NCBI GenBank assembly: GCA_964516135.1 | Contig: CAZEWN010000001.1 | Coordinates: 1-64,000 of the forward strand | Direction: 5' to 3' | DNA from: 34-65-8 sp964516135 | Lineage (GTDB): Bacteria > Pseudomonadota > Alphaproteobacteria > Sphingomonadales > Sphingomonadaceae | Length of the DNA stretch: 64,000 bases | Shown here: piece after piece, positions 61,754 through 64,000 of the stretch | Layout: each line of letters starts with the position of its first letter | How positions within the stretch are numbered: position 1 is the first letter of the stretch | Notes under the pieces: generated by a model | Seen by the model: only the letters and a program-made list of their open reading frames with translations | Told to the model about the DNA's origin: nothing | The model's database searches: none | Program-made: the position numbers and the translations under genes

Positions 61754-62215
61754 TCAGCTGGCGATGGCCTGGCGGCGCAGGTCGCGCGCCTTGGTCAGGA
61801 TAATGTCCTCCAGCCGCTGCACAGTCGCTGCCTGCACCGGCGCATCGACCCACGTGCCGGACTGGTTGACCTGGCGGCTGGCGGCAACGCGCAGCGCGTC
61901 GGCGCGCAGGTCCTGATCGAGGATCGAGACAGTCAGCTTTACCCGCTCGCCCGGGTTGCTGGGGTTCGCATACCAGTCGGTCACGATTACCCCGCCGGCG
62001 CTGTCGGCCTGCAGGAGCGGTGCGAAGCTGACCGCTTCCAACGCGGCCCGCCAGAGGTACGAATTGACCCCGATCGTGGTGACCTGGCTCGCGGCGAGAT
62101 CCGCCCGGGGGCGTTCCGACTTGGCGCAGGCGCCCAGCGCGGCGAGCGTGCCGACGGCAAGAATTGTCCGCGCGATCGCCCGTCCGGGGCGGAAAGTGCT
62201 GGGCATGGCGGTCAT
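61754..62215 (-). CDS. DUF3576 domain-containing lipoprotein
   Basis: 153 residues. The signal ends in LAALGAC (lipobox LGAC). The mature part contains TTIGVNSYLWRAALEAVSFAPLLQADSAGGVIVTDWYANP in parts, typical of DUF3576 proteins. It lies just upstream of leuS on the same strand, a conserved alphaproteobacterial pairing. The function is unknown; an outer-membrane lipoprotein is expected. Confidence 0.9.
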   Translation of the reverse strand: MTAMPSTFRPGRAIARTILAVGTLAALGACAKSERPRADLAASQVTTIGVNSYLWRAALEAVSFAPLLQADSAGGVIVTDWYANPSNPGERVKLTVSILDQDLRADALRVAASRQVNQSGTWVDAPVQAATVQRLEDIILTKARDLRRQAIAS

Positions 62216-62549
62216 GACGATGATTGATCCCTTCTGGCAGTCTTGCCCGTCTCTATAGCCTGCGCTGCGCCGCCGACAAGGCCGCCGGCGGTGCCGCTCG
62301 CAGTCATCGCTGTACCTACCGCGGCGGTGAATTCGCGCTTAACGCAGCGATTCTGTGGACCCCTTGCAACACCCCGCGATTGATTCCGGCCCGCCTGTGG
62401 AAAAGATGGCGAAACGGTTGTCATGATTCTATCAAATTGCTTGGCCAAACGGGGTGCCGAGTCGCGGCTCCGCGCGTTTGGTGCGAATACAGGGGAGGTT
62501 CAGGCCACTGGTGGTCTGGACAACAGGGTTGGAAGGTAAGGCGGGCATC
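62216..62549. other. 334-base gap without a supported gene
   Basis: Divergent region between the DUF3576 gene (minus) and the 62550 gene (plus), so it should hold promoters for both. The sequence is less GC-rich around 62417-62450 (TCATGATTCTATCAAATTGC). Two TGTGGA elements occur (62355 and 62397 areas), one resembling a DnaA-type box with a mismatch; I do not call an origin. Short reading frames here look spurious. Confidence 0.6.
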
Positions 62550-63308
62550 ATGTCACGGTCGAATGGCAAGGCAGGGTTTGGGCGTTTCGCCCCGGCGCTG
62601 TTCGCCGTGGCCGTGCTGGGGGTGCCCAGCGCCGGTCTCGCGCTTGCCGGGATCGGCGATTCGCTTTCTCCTGCGGGGCTTTCCGCGCTGACCCCGTTCA
62701 CCCCGGCCAATGTCGATCCCGCTCTGGCGCGCCGCGTACAGGAAAGGATCGCCGCGCGCGGCAAGGCACTGCGTTTCACGCCAGCTGGTTCCGTGGGCAG
62801 CGGCGAAAGCATGGTGACCGTCGCCGTCCGGGTCGACGATCAGACCGCGCGCGCGATCTCGGTAAGATCGGCACTGGCCAACCTGCAGACTGAACCTGGA
62901 GCCTCGCGCGCTGGCGCCACGCTCGCGGGCACGCGCTACAACCTGGGCATCGCCCGGGGGTACCAGAGCTTCGCCAAGCCGCAGCAGGCAGCGCCGTCGG
63001 TTGGCCTGCGCGACATCGCCATGCCCGATCTGGCCGATTTCAAACCGTCGGAATCGCGCGCCGACAAGCCGAGCCGGTTTCAGCCGCGCGTGGCGCTCGA
63101 GAATGATATTCAGAGCGGTCGCTCGCGCGGCACGCTCGAAGGTTTGGGCGAACAGACCGTCGATCTCGGCGGCGCCTATCGCGTGACTCGCAATCTCGAT
63201 GTGACCGCGGGTGTGCGCCTGTCGCAAGAACGCGACCGGTTGGCCCCGCGCGGCGAGGGCGTGGAAGACAGCCAGGCCGTTTACGTGGGCACGCAGTTCC
63301 GCTTCTGA
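62550..63308 (+). CDS. Probable exported outer-membrane-associated protein, unknown function
   Basis: 252 residues. A signal peptide ends near ALAGIGDSLS. The mature part has FTPANVDPALARRVQERIAARGKALRFTPAG, then a beta-rich C-terminal segment (QTVDLGGAYRVTRNLDVTAGVRLSQERDRLA) and ends VGTQFRF with a terminal Phe, as in outer-membrane barrels. It may be a small barrel or a half-barrel. I do not recognise a named family. A strong terminator follows. The next gene is phaB-like. Confidence 0.75.
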   Translation: MSRSNGKAGFGRFAPALFAVAVLGVPSAGLALAGIGDSLSPAGLSALTPFTPANVDPALARRVQERIAARGKALRFTPAGSVGSGESMVTVAVRVDDQTARAISVRSALANLQTEPGASRAGATLAGTRYNLGIARGYQSFAKPQQAAPSVGLRDIAMPDLADFKPSESRADKPSRFQPRVALENDIQSGRSRGTLEGLGEQTVDLGGAYRVTRNLDVTAGVRLSQERDRLAPRGEGVEDSQAVYVGTQFRF

Positions 63309-63362
63309 CCATCGTTCCGCGTCGCGGCGCGGTTTCCGGGCCATGAATTCGATTGCACCACC

Positions 63363-63385
63363 CCCCGCCACCGGCGGGGTTTTTC
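63363..63385 (+). terminator. Intrinsic terminator
   Basis: CCCCGCC (63363-63369) pairs with GGCGGGG (63373-63379), followed by TTTTTCTTT. It lies 54 bases after the stop of the 62550 gene. Confidence 0.9.
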
Positions 63386-63451
63386 TTTGTTTTGCGGACA
63401 ACCTCACCTACCGTCCTTCCGTAGCGTCAGGAATCAAGCGGAGAGGATCAT

Positions 63452-64000
63452 ATGGGACGTGTTGCCATCGTAACCGGGGGCACGCGCGGCATCGGCCGCG
63501 CCATCTGCGAGCGTTTGCGCGAGGATGGGTTCACCGTCGTCGCCAACTATGCCGGTAACGAGGGCAAGGCCAGGGCATTTACCGACGAGACAGGCATCGC
63601 CGCATATCGCTGGGATGTGGGCGATCATGCCGCATGCCAGGAAGGCTGCGCCACGGTTGCGCGCGAAATCGGCCCGGTCGACGCGGTGGTGAACAACGCC
63701 GGGATCACCCGCGACGGCACGCTCCACAAAATGAGTTGGGACGACTGGAACGAGGTCATGCGGATCAACCTCGGCGGTTGCTTCAACATGGCCAAGGCGT
63801 GCTTTCCGGGCATGCGCGAGCGTGGCTGGGGCCGGATCGTCAACATCGGCTCGATCAACGGGCAGGCGGGTCAATATGGCCAGGTCAACTATGCCGCGGC
63901 CAAGAGCGGCATTCACGGCTTCACCAAGGCGCTGGCGCAGGAAGGCGCCAAGTTCGGGGTGACGGTCAACGCGATCGCGCCCGGCTATATCGACACCGAC
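63452..64000 (+). CDS. phaB: Acetoacetyl-CoA reductase-like SDR (3' end outside window)
   Basis: 183 codons are visible to the right edge. The motif TGGTRGIGRAI is at residues 9-19; NNAGITRDGTLHKM and the catalytic Ser-Tyr-Lys region (NIGSINGQAGQYGQ, then YAAAK) match PhaB/FabG, and KMSWDDWNEV with GQFGQ-like residues favours PhaB. It would reduce acetoacetyl-CoA to 3-hydroxybutyryl-CoA for PHB. GGAGAGG precedes the ATG. The C-terminal part is not in the window, so FabG cannot be fully excluded. Confidence 0.88.
   Translation, partial: MGRVAIVTGGTRGIGRAICERLREDGFTVVANYAGNEGKARAFTDETGIAAYRWDVGDHAACQEGCATVAREIGPVDAVVNNAGITRDGTLHKMSWDDWNEVMRINLGGCFNMAKACFPGMRERGWGRIVNIGSINGQAGQYGQVNYAAAKSGIHGFTKALAQEGAKFGVTVNAIAPGYIDTD

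Noticed and set aside
62355..62410. DnaA-like boxes suggesting an origin
   Set aside because: Only single mismatched TGTGGA elements are present, with no cluster or AT-rich unwinding region, and no dnaA/hemE neighbours.
62224..62691. 155-residue frame in the 334-base gap
   Set aside because: It has unusual Trp/Cys/Arg-rich content, no ribosome-binding site, and overlaps the better-supported gene at 62550 in another frame.

Overview
This 64 kb window is a GC-rich chromosomal segment of an alphaproteobacterium, most likely order Sphingomonadales (Novosphingobium or the Erythrobacteraceae). Supporting signs are the gene order DUF3576 lipoprotein-leuS-lptE-holA, an rnd-lptC-lptA block, two large TonB-dependent receptors, exosortase-A-type O-ligase and glycosyltransferase genes with a PEP-CTERM protein, PHB genes, and short palindromic repeats of the type dispersed in sphingomonad genomes. 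The placement rests on my recognition of these families, not on a search. I see no rRNA, tRNA, CRISPR array, phage or insertion sequence.

Layout. 1-9132 is core metabolism: ftsH (cut by the left edge), an ExoD-like membrane protein, glpD, putA, an exported protein of unknown function, dcd, a saccharopine-dehydrogenase-like oxidoreductase and a DoxX protein. 9161-30467 is an accessory catabolic island. It holds a TonB receptor with a His/acidic-rich loop; a gentisate-type cupin dioxygenase with a fumarylacetoacetase-family hydrolase; a divergent nitrilase and flavin reductase; a LysR regulator; a tightly overlapped operon of Rieske dioxygenase alpha, beta, thiolase, acyl-CoA ligase and alpha/beta hydrolase; two unusual amidohydrolases; a MIP18/DUF59 protein; a second TonB receptor with an NmrA-Ohr-SnoaL operon; an SDR; and a double SnoaL-like protein. 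30581-46317 is mixed: phenylalanine hydroxylase, small envelope proteins, uppP, an M13 peptidase, an ABC exporter, PHB depolymerase, a thiolase with a MaoC hydratase, and exopolysaccharide genes. 46585-64000 is mostly core: gltB-gltD, a porin, a PEP-CTERM protein, ung, rnd, lptC-lptA, holA-lptE-leuS, a DUF3576 lipoprotein, a putative outer-membrane protein, and the start of a phaB-like reductase.

How the genes may work together. The order alpha-beta-thiolase-ligase matches, from memory, the ibuprofen-type ipfABD(E)F logic: an arylalkanoic acid is activated to a CoA thioester, the ring is dioxygenated at the side-chain carbon, and a thiolase-like enzyme removes the acyl chain to leave a catechol. 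Here the DUF35 partner (ipfE-like) is missing, and no ferredoxin or reductase is visible. The nearby nitrilase could feed arylacetic acids in. The cupin dioxygenase, FAH-family hydrolase, amidohydrolases, SDR and SnoaL proteins could handle ring-cleavage products. The receptors and Ohr would serve uptake and oxidative protection. The substrate is unknown and the pathway is inference. PHB turnover is represented by phaZ, a biosynthetic-type thiolase and the phaB-like gene at the right edge, in separate places.
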